Below, in pieces: positions 36,743 through 44,874 of a stretch of DNA of 64,000 nt. Each line of letters begins with the position of its first letter. The first letter of the stretch is position 1. Origin of the DNA: Schumannella luteola (GTDB lineage Bacteria > Actinomycetota > Actinomycetes > Actinomycetales > Microbacteriaceae); assembly GCF_013408685.1 (NCBI RefSeq), contig NZ_JACBZY010000001.1, forward strand, positions 62,001 through 126,000. The letters are read 5' to 3'. The position numbers and the translations under genes were made by a program. Below the pieces are notes generated by a model. The model had not been told where the DNA came from. It saw nothing but the letters and a program-made list of their open reading frames with translations, and did not search any database.

Positions 36743-37990
36743 TCAGCCGGTCGGACGCCCCGCGTACGGCACCAGGTCGCCGTAGCGCACGGCCTTGATG
36801 CGCACCGTGGTGCCCGGGTAGGCCGCCTCGATCATCTGGCCGCCGCCGATGTACATCGTCACGTGGTACTTCGATCCGCCCACGGCGCCGCCGTCGGAGT
36901 AGAAGAGCAGGTCACCGGCCTGCATGTTCGCGAGCGTCACGAGACGCCCCTTCGCGGCGAGGTAGTTGTACTGCAGGTTCGAGCCGTGGCCGCCGATCGA
37001 GACGCCGGACGCCGAGTACGACATCATCGTGAGCCCCGAGCAGTCCCAGGTGCTGGGTCCGGCGCCGCCGAGCACGTAGGGCTCGCCGATCTGCGCCTTC
37101 GCGTAGGCGATCGCCGTGTCGACCACGCCCGCGACGGGCGGCGGAACCGGCGTCGTCGGGGTGACCGGCGGGTTCGAGGGCGAGCCGGTGTTGCCCGAGG
37201 GCGGCGGGGGCGGCGGAGTCTTCGCGGCCTCCTGCGCGCGCTCCCAGGCGAGACCCGCCTGGTACTCCTTCTCGACATCCGCCGTCGTGTTCTTCAGCGA
37301 CGCGAGCTGCGAGTTGAGAGTGGATGCCGTCTGGTCCTGCGCGGCGAGCTGCGCCTGCACCGAGGCCTGCGCCTGCTTGGCGGCGTCGAGGGTGGTCTGC
37401 GCCGCCTTCTTCTTGGCGTCGCGCGCCTTCTTCGCCGCGGCCGCGTCGTCGCTCAGCGAAGCCGCGTTCTTGCGGTCGTACTCGGCCTGCTCGAACACCC
37501 CGCGCGAGGAGTCGGAGAGACGGGTCATGATGCCGAGCTTGTAGAGCGCCTTGTCGGTGTCCTCCGCGTCGCCCTGCAGCAGGGCGAGGGTCAGGTCGCC
37601 ACCGCCCTGGCGCGCCATCTGCGCCAGCAGGCGCTTGGCGCGCAGGCCCGAGGCGTCGGCCGTCTCGGCCGCCTTCTTCGCCTGCGCGGTGAGCGTGTCC
37701 TCCTTGCGCTGCGCCGCGTCGAGCGCCGCCTGCGCCTGCAGCACGTTCTCGGCCGCGACCGAGGCCTTCTTGCCGAGATCGGCGGTCTGGCTCTCGAGCC
37801 CGGTGACGAGCTTCTGGATCTTGTCGATCTCGGCCTTCTTGGCCGCCTCGTTCCCCTGGGCGCGCTTCACGTCATCCCAGGTGGGATAGCTGGGGTCGGC
37901 GTTGGCGACCCCCGGTGTCTCGAGCCCGACGATCAGGGCGACGACGACGAGAGCAGCTGCCGCCCCCCACAGGCGTCTGCGTTCATTCAT
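36743..37990 (-). CDS. Secreted NlpC/P60 peptidoglycan hydrolase (RipA-like)
   Basis: Start at ATG 37990, 415 residues. A signal peptide (1-31) is followed by a long coiled coil (about 40-240, Ala/Lys/Asp-rich with DLTLALLQGDAED in its middle), a Pro/Gly/Ser linker and an NlpC/P60 domain (about 290-415) with the catalytic Cys in STWDCSGL and His in KYHVTMYIG. It would cut the D-Glu/diamino acid bond of stem peptides during cell separation. It starts 31 bases after the M23 gene on the same strand, so the two are probably one operon. The N-terminal halves of the two proteins are clearly homologous. Confidence 0.93.
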   Translation of the reverse strand: MNERRRLWGAAAALVVVALIVGLETPGVANADPSYPTWDDVKRAQGNEAAKKAEIDKIQKLVTGLESQTADLGKKASVAAENVLQAQAALDAAQRKEDTLTAQAKKAAETADASGLRAKRLLAQMARQGGGDLTLALLQGDAEDTDKALYKLGIMTRLSDSSRGVFEQAEYDRKNAASLSDDAAAAKKARDAKKKAAQTTLDAAKQAQASVQAQLAAQDQTASTLNSQLASLKNTTADVEKEYQAGLAWERAQEAAKTPPPPPPSGNTGSPSNPPVTPTTPVPPPVAGVVDTAIAYAKAQIGEPYVLGGAGPSTWDCSGLTMMSYSASGVSIGGHGSNLQYNYLAAKGRLVTLANMQAGDLLFYSDGGAVGGSKYHVTMYIGGGQMIEAAYPGTTVRIKAVRYGDLVPYAGRPTG

Positions 37991-38021
37991 CGGCTCCGTT
38001 CGCCGTCCCTTCTCGAGGTCA

Positions 38022-39269
38022 TCAGCCGATCGGGCTTCCCTGCGAGCGCATGAAAGGCACGGGGTCGGTGAGGTTTCCATTGATGCGGATCATGAAGTGC
38101 AGGTGGCAGCCGGTCGATCCGCCGGTGCTGCCGACGCGGGCGATCTGCTGACCCGGGGCGACCTGCTGGCCGACGCGCACGAGCAGACCGCCGTTGACGA
38201 TGTGGCCGTAGCCGCTCGACGTGCCGTCGCCGTGGTCGATGGTGATGTAGTTGCCGAGGTCGCTGAACCAGCCGGAGTAGGTGACGGTGCCGGCGTGGGT
38301 GGCGTAGATCGGGGCGCCGCAGCCGGCGCCGATGTCGGTGCCGCTGTGCAGCTTCCAGACGTGGTAGATCGGGTGGTAGCGCTTGCCATAGCTCGAGGTG
38401 ATCGGGCCGGCGGCGGGGCGCGCGTAGCCGTTGGGACCGACCTCACCGGCGGCGCCGGCGCCGTACTGCGCGGCGAGACCCTTCTGGTAGTCGGCCTCGG
38501 TGGCGGCGCGCTGCTCCTTGAGCACGACGAGCTGGGCCTCGAGCTGCGTCTTGTGCGCGTTCTCGGCGTCGAGGGCGGCGCCGGCCGCGACGGCCGCATC
38601 CTGCGCCTCCTTGAAGGCGGCCTCGGCGGCCTGCTTGCGGGTGTCGAGCTCCTTCTGCGCCTCGCCGGCCTGGTCGGTCAGCGCCTGCGCGGTGCCCTGC
38701 AGCTGCGATGCGCGGTCGAAGATGCTCTTCGAGCTCTCCGTCAGCTTCGACATCGTGCCCCACTTCTTCAGCAGGTCGGATGCCTTGCCCGGCTTCGCGA
38801 TCAGGCTGGTGGTGAGGTTGCCGCCGCCCGGCTTGGCGAGCTCGGCGATGAGACGGTCGGCGACGCCCTTGGCCTTGTCCGCCTCGGATTTGGCGGCATT
38901 CGCCTGATCCTGCAGCTTCTGGGTCTTGAGCACCTGCTCGTCGTAGGCGTCCTGCGCCTTGCCGTAGGCCTCGCCCTTCTCCTGCGAGACCTGCTGCGTG
39001 CGCGCGACCTCGGCGGTGAGGGCGGCGATCTGCGCGGCGACCTGGTTGGCGAGGTTCTGCGCGGCGTTCACGTTGGCGACGGCGCTCTGCACGTCCTGCC
39101 AGCTCGGATAGCTCGCGGCGTAGGCCGGTGCGGCCGGCGCCGTGATGGCGATGACCGGCAGCACGGCCAGTGCGGTCACGACAGCGAGGCCGCGCAGTGC
39201 GCGTCCCCGCCAGCTCACGGTCATCCCCTGACCGGTCTTGTCGTGCATGTGTCCCCGAATCGCTGTCAT
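38022..39269 (-). CDS. Secreted M23 peptidase with coiled-coil N-terminus
   Basis: Start at ATG 39269 (AGAGGG upstream; ATG 39248 is a possible alternative), 415 residues. Signal peptide to about residue 51 (APAAPAYAA), coiled coil (about 55-285), then an M23 domain with the zinc ligands in KLHSGTDIGAGCG and GCHLHFMIR. M23 enzymes cut peptide cross-bridges; some are inactive activators, but the metal ligands here are intact. An AT-rich stretch at about 39290-39325, unusual for this DNA, probably holds its promoter. Confidence 0.93.
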   Translation of the reverse strand: MTAIRGHMHDKTGQGMTVSWRGRALRGLAVVTALAVLPVIAITAPAAPAYAASYPSWQDVQSAVANVNAAQNLANQVAAQIAALTAEVARTQQVSQEKGEAYGKAQDAYDEQVLKTQKLQDQANAAKSEADKAKGVADRLIAELAKPGGGNLTTSLIAKPGKASDLLKKWGTMSKLTESSKSIFDRASQLQGTAQALTDQAGEAQKELDTRKQAAEAAFKEAQDAAVAAGAALDAENAHKTQLEAQLVVLKEQRAATEADYQKGLAAQYGAGAAGEVGPNGYARPAAGPITSSYGKRYHPIYHVWKLHSGTDIGAGCGAPIYATHAGTVTYSGWFSDLGNYITIDHGDGTSSGYGHIVNGGLLVRVGQQVAPGQQIARVGSTGGSTGCHLHFMIRINGNLTDPVPFMRSQGSPIG

Positions 39270-39633
39270 CGCGCCCTCTTCGCGCTATTCACATTGACAA
39301 CATCAATCACAGTAACAACAGGAGTCGGCGTCAGACCAGACCCTGCAGGCACGACGGATGGGCCCGCCCGTCGGGAGCAAAGCCTCAATGTCGAGTTGAA
39401 ACTACGCCGCGATCCCGGAGACTCCGGGGACATCCGCCCGAGTGCCGCGGAATGCGACCGATCGCATCGCCGCGATGTCTACCCCCGGACTGGGGCCGTG
39501 TCGTGACGCCATCCGACTCCGTCGAGGTGCCGGTCGCGGCGCTCTCGCCGGTTCGCCGCAGCATCGCATCGGCCCCGAGTTCCGGGCCGCGACGCCCCCT
39601 CGACACGCCCGGGTTCGCGCGAGTGGCGCTCGA

Positions 39634-39663
39634 TTCGCGTTTTGCCCCGGGGCGACCTATAGT
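39634..39663 (+). promoter_or_regulatory. Candidate promoter of the tRNA cluster
   Basis: TATAGT at 39658-39663 with TTCGCG 18 bases upstream (39634-39639), about 60 bases before tRNA-Glu. The -35 match is weak. The rest of the 453-base gap 39270-39722 shows no gene. Confidence 0.4.
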
Positions 39664-39722
39664 TACTGCTCGGTTGCCGTTCGGTTCGCCGCCTGTCTCG
39701 ACAGATCGCGTCCGTGCTGCAC

Positions 39723-39795
39723 GGCCCCATCGTTTAGTGGCCTAGGACACCGCCCTTTCACGGCGGCAGCACGGGTTCGAATCCCGTTGGGGTCA
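39723..39795 (+). tRNA. tRNA-Glu (anticodon TTC)
   Basis: Acceptor GGCCCCA pairs with TGGGGTC, discriminator A, no encoded CCA. Anticodon stem CCGCC/GGCGG encloses CTTTCAC, anticodon TTC. T arm ACGGG-TTCGAAT-CCCGT. First of three tRNAs in a row. Confidence 0.97.
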
Positions 39796-39842
39796 CGAGT
39801 GGGTTCCGTCAGGAACAGCAACCGGAACAACTCAATACGCAA

Positions 39843-39916
39843 GGCCCTGTAGCGCAGTTGGTTAGCGTGCCGCCCTGTCACGGCGGAGGTCGCGGGTTCA
39901 AGTCCCGTCAGGGTCG
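39843..39916 (+). tRNA. tRNA-Asp (anticodon GTC)
   Basis: Acceptor GGCCCTG pairs with CAGGGTC, discriminator G. Anticodon stem CCGCC/GGCGG with loop CTGTCAC, anticodon GTC. It follows tRNA-Glu by 47 bases. Confidence 0.97.
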
Positions 39917-39976
39917 CGGATGCGAAGCCCCTCTTCACGAGGGGCTTCTCACCATCCGGACTCCATGCGAGTCCGA

Positions 39977-40049
39977 GGCTCTGTAGCTCAGTTGGTAGAG
40001 CGTCCGACTGAAAATCGGAAGGTCACCGGATCGACGCCGGTCGGAGCCA
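39977..40049 (+). tRNA. tRNA-Phe (anticodon GAA), attachment site of the island
   Basis: Acceptor GGCTCTG pairs with CGGAGCC, discriminator A. Anticodon stem TCCGA/TCGGA with loop CTGAAAA, anticodon GAA. The gene is complete, but its 3' part from within the anticodon stem (40005-40049) plus one base is duplicated at 45529-45574, marking it as the integration target. Confidence 0.97.
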
Positions 40050-40050
40050 C
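40005..40050 (+). repeat. attL: 46-bp direct repeat at tRNA-Phe
   Basis: Identical over 46 bases to 45529-45574. It covers the tRNA-Phe 3' half from the anticodon stem to the discriminator base plus one base. This is the standard product of integration by a tyrosine recombinase into a tRNA gene. Confidence 0.92.
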
Positions 40051-40054
40051 AGAC

Positions 40055-40082
40055 AAAACCCCCGGTCATGCCGGGGGTTTTT
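40055..40082 (+). terminator. Terminator after tRNA-Phe, element-derived copy
   Basis: AAAACCCCCGG-TCATG-CCGGGGGTTTT followed by further T. A good intrinsic terminator just outside the att repeat. A different one (45583-45608) follows the right-hand repeat and is presumably the original chromosomal terminator. Confidence 0.9.
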
Positions 40083-40123
40083 GCTTTCCCGCTGCGTCTC
40101 TAGGCTGTGGATAACCATCGGTG

Positions 40124-40149
40124 CCCACGAAATGCCCACGCTCGTGGGC
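40124..40149 (+). repeat. Left copy of a 26-bp subterminal repeat (possible integrase arm site)
   Basis: Pattern CCCACGnnnTGCCCACnnTCGTGGGC, matching 45409-45434 at 21 of 26 positions in the same orientation. It lies 73 bases inside attL. It also contains a small inverted repeat (GCCCAC/GTGGGC). Confidence 0.6.
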
Positions 40150-40177
40150 GAACAGCCCTCGTCGCTCTCGCTCGTGG

Positions 40178-41284
40178 TCAGAGCACGGCGGTGACGCCGG
40201 CTGCCGCAGCTCGGGAATCGAGCGCCATCGCGACCGAGTCGAGATCGTCGTCGAACAGGTCGGCGTAGACGTCGAGCGTCATCGCGGCGCTGGCGTGGCC
40301 GAGCATCCGCTGCACCGCCTTCACGTTCGCGCCGGCGGAGATCGCGAGGCTCGCGGCCGTGTGGCGCAGGTCGTGCAGCGTCAGGCTCGGGAAATCGGCG
40401 TCGGACTCTTTGCAGGCGGTGACCGCATCCGCGAACTGACGACGGCGGAAGTTGTTGCTGCGGAGCACTCCCCCGTCGGGCCCGACGAACACGAGCTCAT
40501 CGCGTCGCCGTCCGACGCAGCGTGCCGCGATCGCCGACGTCAGAAACGCCGGGAACGGCACCGATCGGCTCGCATGCGACTTGGGCGTGCTCCAGACGAG
40601 CTCGCCGCGCGGCGCTGTGACGCCCTCGGCGACCTCCATGCGCCTCCGCAGCATGTCCAGCCGCCCGACCTTCAGCGCGGCCATCTCGCCCCATCTGAGG
40701 CCCGTGTAGGCGAGGAACAGCACGATGTCGCCGTACTCCGGCCCGCAGGCTCGAGCGAGCGCTCCGACCTGCTCATGAGTGAGGTAGCCGCGAGCCTTGG
40801 CCTTCGCACGGGGCAGCCGCACTCCGTCGCAGGGGTTGCGGTTCATCCGGCCGTCGCGGATCGCGTACTTCATGAGCCCGGACATCACGAGGAAGATCTG
40901 GCGCACAGTCGATGCCGCGAGAGTCTGCGACAGCTCGGTGACCCACGACTGCACGTCGGCGTGGCCGACGTCGGCGAGCCGGTAGTTGCCCCACCGCGGC
41001 ACGACGTGGCGGTCGAGCGAGAGCCTGTAGCCGGAGAGCGTCGTCGCTTTCAGCTGCAGCTGCGCCGCGTACCACTGAGGCGCCCACTCAGCGATCGTGA
41101 TGCGCGCCCGCGTCGGGTCGACCCACTCGCCGCGGATCTTGGAGACCTCGACCGTCGCAAGGAAGTCCTCGGCGTCGCGCTTGGTGCGGAACCCGCGCTT
41201 GTCCGTCTGCCGCCGGTCGGGCGTCCGGTAGCGAACCCGGTAGCGACGGCCGGCTGACGTCTCGTACGCGGCGATTGACCCCAT
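40178..41284 (-). CDS. Tyrosine site-specific integrase
   Basis: A 368-residue phage-type integrase. An N-terminal arm-binding domain (YRVRYRTPDRRQTDKRGF, about 1-55) and a SAM-like core-binding domain (about 65-150) precede the catalytic domain. The active residues are present: Arg in AYTGLRWGE, Lys in a strand after it, HxxR in LHDLRHTAAS, His in MLGHASAAMTLDVY and the Tyr nucleophile in the same segment. It is the outermost gene of the island, with its 3' end next to tRNA-Phe. No excisionase gene is adjacent. Confidence 0.95.
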   Translation of the reverse strand: MGSIAAYETSAGRRYRVRYRTPDRRQTDKRGFRTKRDAEDFLATVEVSKIRGEWVDPTRARITIAEWAPQWYAAQLQLKATTLSGYRLSLDRHVVPRWGNYRLADVGHADVQSWVTELSQTLAASTVRQIFLVMSGLMKYAIRDGRMNRNPCDGVRLPRAKAKARGYLTHEQVGALARACGPEYGDIVLFLAYTGLRWGEMAALKVGRLDMLRRRMEVAEGVTAPRGELVWSTPKSHASRSVPFPAFLTSAIAARCVGRRRDELVFVGPDGGVLRSNNFRRRQFADAVTACKESDADFPSLTLHDLRHTAASLAISAGANVKAVQRMLGHASAAMTLDVYADLFDDDLDSVAMALDSRAAAAGVTAVL

Positions 41285-41375
41285 GAGGCGACGCTATCCA
41301 CCGCCACTGACGCCACAAGTAGTTGAATAGCGAGCCAAACCTTTGACAAGCCTCAAAGACTGCAATGCTCACACT

Positions 41376-42185
41376 GTGTTCGGTTGGTGGGACGTTGGGT
41401 TGTTGGTCCTTGGTGCCGCGCTTGGCGTCATCGCGGACCGTTTGGCCAGGTGGTGGCGTGATACGCAGGCTGACCACGAACTCTGGGTGTGGCTCGAGCC
41501 CGACCCGATTGCGAGCATCGGCCCGAAGGATGCACTGACATCGATTCAACTGACTCACGACGGAGTTGCGTTGTCCGCCCCAAGCGTCGTGACGCTCTTC
41601 GTTTGGTCAGCTGGGTCGCGAGACATCTGGACGGACGCGTTCGACGGCAAACCTCTTGAAGCCGCACTGGGGTGCAAGATCGTCGAGGTAATTCGCGACG
41701 ACAGGCACGGCGCGGAGCAACTCCCCGTCGACCTTGCTTCAGACGCGACCCTTCGCATCGGGCCAGGATCCTTAAGACGCGACTTCGCAGTTGGCTTCAG
41801 ACTCTTGGTCGATGGGGACCCGGGCCTTGAAGTACGCAATCAGCCCCTCGACACCGAGGTCCTCTACTACCAGGACGAGTTCGCGAAACGCTCGCGGAAG
41901 TGGTGGGCAAGACCTGGCATCACTGTCGGGCTGCTGGTTTCGACGCCGGTCCTACTTGGCACCGGTATGGCATTCAGCTTGCGCACCCCACAGTTCGCCC
42001 AATTCAACGACTTGTCTCCTTGGCTGCTCGGTGGAGCTGGGCTCATATTTGGCCTGTTTCTCCTCGACGTCATCTTTCTCATCGATGCCGCACCGCGCCG
42101 TGCACGTCGAGCTGGCAAAATCCTCCGTCGCGCTCTCGGAGTGCACGTAACTCGTCGACCACGCCCACCACTCGACACCAACTAG
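41376..42185 (+). CDS. Membrane protein of unknown function in the island
   Basis: The frame opens at a TTG (41343), but that TTG is part of a TTGACA that looks like a -35 box, so I prefer GTG 41376, perhaps on a leaderless transcript; this gives 269 residues. An N-terminal helix (about 5-20), a soluble strand-rich domain of about 150 residues (with LWVWLEPDP, LRIGPGSLRRDFAVGFRLLVD) and two C-terminal helices (about 185-203 and 215-238) with a basic tail make it a membrane-tethered domain. No family recognised. Base composition is lower in GC than neighbouring genes, a sign of separate origin. Confidence 0.65.
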   Translation: MFGWWDVGLLVLGAALGVIADRLARWWRDTQADHELWVWLEPDPIASIGPKDALTSIQLTHDGVALSAPSVVTLFVWSAGSRDIWTDAFDGKPLEAALGCKIVEVIRDDRHGAEQLPVDLASDATLRIGPGSLRRDFAVGFRLLVDGDPGLEVRNQPLDTEVLYYQDEFAKRSRKWWARPGITVGLLVSTPVLLGTGMAFSLRTPQFAQFNDLSPWLLGGAGLIFGLFLLDVIFLIDAAPRRARRAGKILRRALGVHVTRRPRPPLDTN

Positions 42186-42191
42186 TTCTCT

Positions 42192-42309
42192 CGCCCTGAT
42201 CTGCCGCGCCTGCGCACATCCCAACCTCTGTCAATTCACAAACGAAGAGCAGTGGAGTGGCAGAGGTTGGGATGCGGCCGAAGGACGGCAGGCGCGGCAG
42301 ATCAGGGCG
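42192..42309. repeat. 118-bp nested palindrome
   Basis: Outer arms 42192-42213 and 42288-42309 are perfect 22-bp reverse complements. Inside them, 42217-42230 and 42261-42274 form a second perfect 14-bp stem around a 30-base AT-richer loop. The asymmetric gap is 3 bases on the left and 13 on the right. It lies directly after the unknown membrane gene and occupies most of the 291-base gap 42186-42476; the rest of that gap holds only the small hairpin at 42446-42460. Confidence 0.85.
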
Positions 42310-42445
42310 AAACCACCTGCATCCGTTCGTTCACCCCTTCGCGGCCGGCGCATGGTCAAGCGAACGATCTCCCGGGCACAGAAGCTCCGCTTCTGCCTCC
42401 GAGATCGTGGTCGGCTGACCGAGTCCCCACCGTGTCGAGCGGCAA

Positions 42446-42460
42446 GGGAGCGCAGCTCCC
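42446..42460 (-). terminator. Possible terminator of the ars operon
   Basis: GGGAGC-GCA-GCTCCC, a short 6-bp stem 16 bases beyond the arsN stop on the minus strand. Weak by itself, but well placed. Confidence 0.4.
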
Positions 42461-42476
42461 GCAGCCGGATCAAGAC

Positions 42477-42980
42477 TCAGTGGTCGGCTCGAGCGCGCCA
42501 TTCGATGAGGATCGTGTCGCGCCACTGCCCCTCGTGCGGGCCGTAGGTCATGAGCGCGATGCGTTCCCGCGATCCGACAGTTCGGAATCCGGCGTTCGCG
42601 TGGAGTCGGATGCTGGCGGTGTTCTCGGGGAAGATGCTCGACTGGATCGTCCAGACCCCCGCATCCGGCGCCTGCGCGACGAGTTGGTCGATGAGAGCAC
42701 GGCCGATGCCCCGGGCCGCGCGGTCGGGGTGCACGTAGACGGAGTGCTCGACGACGCCGGCGTAGACCGACCTGGCCGAGACGCTCGACACCGCCGCCCA
42801 GCCGACGACGCCGCCACTCTCGTCGGTGGCGACGAGCCTGAGCTCCCTCCGACGCGAGGCGTCGAACTGTTGCCAGGTGGGCGGCTCGGACTCGAAGGTC
42901 GCGTTGCCGGTGGAGATGCCCGCACGATAGATCTCGTGGACGGCGTCCCAGTCGCTCTCGACCATGGGGCGGATCCGCAT
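42477..42980 (-). CDS. arsN: ArsN-type N-acetyltransferase (arsinothricin/phosphinothricin class)
   Basis: A 167-residue GNAT protein. Its N-terminus (IRPMVESDWDAVHEIY, GISTGNATFESEPPTW), acetyl-CoA loop (HPDRAARGIGRALI) and the WTIQSSIFPENTASIRLH segment match phosphinothricin acetyltransferases, and most closely the ArsN1 group found in ars operons that acetylates the amino group of the arsenical antibiotic arsinothricin. The ATG overlaps the flavoprotein stop (TGATG), so it belongs to the ars operon, which supports ArsN over a generic PAT. The substrate is inferred from family and context. Confidence 0.85.
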   Translation of the reverse strand: MRIRPMVESDWDAVHEIYRAGISTGNATFESEPPTWQQFDASRRRELRLVATDESGGVVGWAAVSSVSARSVYAGVVEHSVYVHPDRAARGIGRALIDQLVAQAPDAGVWTIQSSIFPENTASIRLHANAGFRTVGSRERIALMTYGPHEGQWRDTILIEWRARADH

Positions 42981-44362
42981 CAGCAGCAGGAGGCGGGCTT
43001 TGCGGTCAACGTCAAGCCAGGGCCGGCGGCTCGCTCGCTGACGGCCGACACGACGCAGCAGGAGCTGGCGGCGAGGTCGGTCGAGCAGACGCCGGTTTCA
43101 GGGAGCACGAGCTCGATGCGGCGGGCCTCGTCGTGGCGGCCGGCGAGCTCGTCGGCGATCGAGCGCACCTGCTCGTAGCCGGTGAGCAGCAGGAACGTGG
43201 GTGCGCGGCCGTAGGACTTCATGCCGGCCAGCCAGAAGCCCTTCTCGGGGTGGCTGAGCTCGTCGACGCCGTGCGGCGGCACGGAGCCGCAGGAGTGCTC
43301 GTTCGGGTCGATGAGCGGGGCCAGCTTCTCCGGTGCCTCGACGACGTCATCGAGGCGGAGTCGGATCTCGCGGAGTCCGTCGAGGTCGGGCCGGAATCCG
43401 GTCGCGACGACGATCACGTCGGCGTCGACGGCGATCGGCCGTCCGGCTCGGGTGCCGACCAGCGCCACGGCGTCATCGCGCGGCTCGACGTCGTCGATCA
43501 GGAACTGATCGATCAGGGAGACGGCGCCGTCGTCGACGAGGGATCGGGTGGCGGCGCCGAGTGACGCGCGGCCGGGCAGCTGGTCGTCGTCGGATCCGAA
43601 GACGCGGTGCGGGTTGGCCGAGCGGATCGCCCAGGTGATGGTCGTGCCGGGCTCCTGCTCGGCGAGGCGGCGCAGCGCGATGAGTGTGTTGGCAGCCGAG
43701 TGCCCCGCCCCGACGACAGCGACGCGGCGCCCGGCGAACTGCGCGCGGTCGCGGCCAAGCACGTCGGGAAGTCCGTGGGTGACCCGGTCGGCGACCTCGG
43801 CGCCATGTCGTGCGGCGAGTCCGGATGTGGTCACCGGGTTCGGGGTCGAGAAGGTGCCGGAGGCGTCGATGACGGCCCTCGCGCGGATCTCGTCCTCGTC
43901 ACCGCTGGAGTCGAAGCGGACGAGGAACGGCGTCGAGTCGCGCCCGGCGGTCCGGGTGCGATCCATGCCGTCGCGCGCGACGTTCTCGACGGTGACCCCG
44001 TAGCGGATGCGCGACTCCAGCTGCGGGGTCGCAGCGAGCGGCGCGAGGTAGTGCTTCACGAGCTCGTGCCCGGTCGGCAGCGCGTCGGGGTGCTGCGGCG
44101 TCCAGCCCTGCGCCTCGAGCAGCCGCACCGAGGCGGCGTCGGTGACGTGCCGCCACGGCGAGAACAGCCGGATGTGGCCCCATTCGCTGATCGCAGCTCC
44201 GGCGCGGTCACCTTGCTCGAGAACGAGCGGCTCGATGCCGCGTTCGAGCAGCTGGGCGGCGGCGGCCAACCCGACTGGGCCTGCTCCGATGATGACGACG
44301 GGGAGGCTGGTCTCGCGGTGGTCCGCAATCGCCGCCGCAGATGCGTCGGCGGTGCTGGTCAT
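42980..44362 (-). CDS. FAD-dependent monooxygenase-like flavoprotein with cysteine-pair tail (ArsO-like)
   Basis: A 460-residue protein with two Rossmann motifs: PVVIIGAGPVGLAAAAQLLERG (FAD) and RVAVVGAGHSAANTLIAL (NAD(P)H), and ATGFRPD, in the arrangement of flavin-containing monooxygenases. Flavoproteins of this kind occur in ars operons under the name ArsO, but their reaction is not settled. The last 35 residues are unusual: Cys 426, the pair 435-436 and the terminal pair 459-460, a pattern suited to binding trivalent arsenic, as vicinal pairs do in ArsD. Coupled by ATGA to arsC and by TGATG to arsN. Confidence 0.82.
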   Translation of the reverse strand: MTSTADASAAAIADHRETSLPVVIIGAGPVGLAAAAQLLERGIEPLVLEQGDRAGAAISEWGHIRLFSPWRHVTDAASVRLLEAQGWTPQHPDALPTGHELVKHYLAPLAATPQLESRIRYGVTVENVARDGMDRTRTAGRDSTPFLVRFDSSGDEDEIRARAVIDASGTFSTPNPVTTSGLAARHGAEVADRVTHGLPDVLGRDRAQFAGRRVAVVGAGHSAANTLIALRRLAEQEPGTTITWAIRSANPHRVFGSDDDQLPGRASLGAATRSLVDDGAVSLIDQFLIDDVEPRDDAVALVGTRAGRPIAVDADVIVVATGFRPDLDGLREIRLRLDDVVEAPEKLAPLIDPNEHSCGSVPPHGVDELSHPEKGFWLAGMKSYGRAPTFLLLTGYEQVRSIADELAGRHDEARRIELVLPETGVCSTDLAASSCCVVSAVSERAAGPGLTLTAKPASCC

Positions 44363-44778
44363 GCGGTCGCCTCGTCGGCCGGGACGATCTCGGCGATGAG
44401 CGCCTCGATGCGGCCGCGGATCTCGTCGCGGATGGGGCGGACGTCGTCGAGGGACTTGCCGGCCGGGTCGGTGAGCTCCCAGTCCTCGTAGCGCTTGCCG
44501 GGGAAGATCGGGCAGGTGTCGCCGCAGCCCATCGTGATGACGACGTCGGACTCGCGGACGGCATCCACGGTGAGGATCTTGGGCTCGGCAGTGGCGATGT
44601 CGATGCCGACCTCGGACATCGCGGCCACGGCCATCGGGTTCAGCTTGTCGGCGGGCTCGCTGCCTGCCGACAGCACCTCGACGCGGTTCCCGGCTAGCTC
44701 ACGCAGCCACCCGGCGGCCATCTGCGAACGGCCGGCGTTGTGCACGCACACGAACAGGACGGTGGGCTTCTCGGACAT
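44359..44778 (-). CDS. arsC: Arsenate reductase, low-molecular-weight phosphatase family
   Basis: Start at ATG 44778 with GGAGG six bases upstream gives 139 residues; the longer frame to 44823 has no ribosome site and would cover the operator region. The P-loop CVHNAGRSQ (CX5R) and ITMGCGDTCPIFPGKRYEDW, with two further cysteines, place it in the ArsC group related to low-molecular-weight tyrosine phosphatases, recycled by thioredoxin or mycothiol. It reduces arsenate to arsenite. It is the first gene of the leftward operon, facing arsR. Confidence 0.93.
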   Translation of the reverse strand: MSEKPTVLFVCVHNAGRSQMAAGWLRELAGNRVEVLSAGSEPADKLNPMAVAAMSEVGIDIATAEPKILTVDAVRESDVVITMGCGDTCPIFPGKRYEDWELTDPAGKSLDDVRPIRDEIRGRIEALIAEIVPADEATA

Positions 44779-44820
44779 CGGATCCTCCAGACGATCGGTC
44801 AGCGTCAGTGTGACCTTAAA

Positions 44821-44854
44821 CATCGATACTCGTCAATATAGACATTCATCGATG
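44821..44854. promoter_or_regulatory. Probable ArsR operator in the divergent arsC-arsR promoter
   Basis: CATCGAT (44821-44827) and ATCGATG (44848-44854) form the ends of an imperfect 34-bp palindrome over an AT-rich centre (TCAATATAGACA). It lies 43 bases upstream of arsC and 20 bases upstream of arsR, where a repressor would block both. Confidence 0.6.
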
Positions 44855-44874
44855 AAACGTCGCATGATGGGTCC

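Noticed and set aside
39270-39480. A c-di-AMP (ydaO-type) riboswitch before the M23 gene
   Set aside because: Such switches precede wall hydrolase genes in actinobacteria, but I could not find the conserved core elements here.
42192-42309. Retron or reverse-transcriptase-associated RNA
   Set aside because: The palindrome is large, but no reverse transcriptase is encoded nearby; the adjacent protein is a membrane protein.
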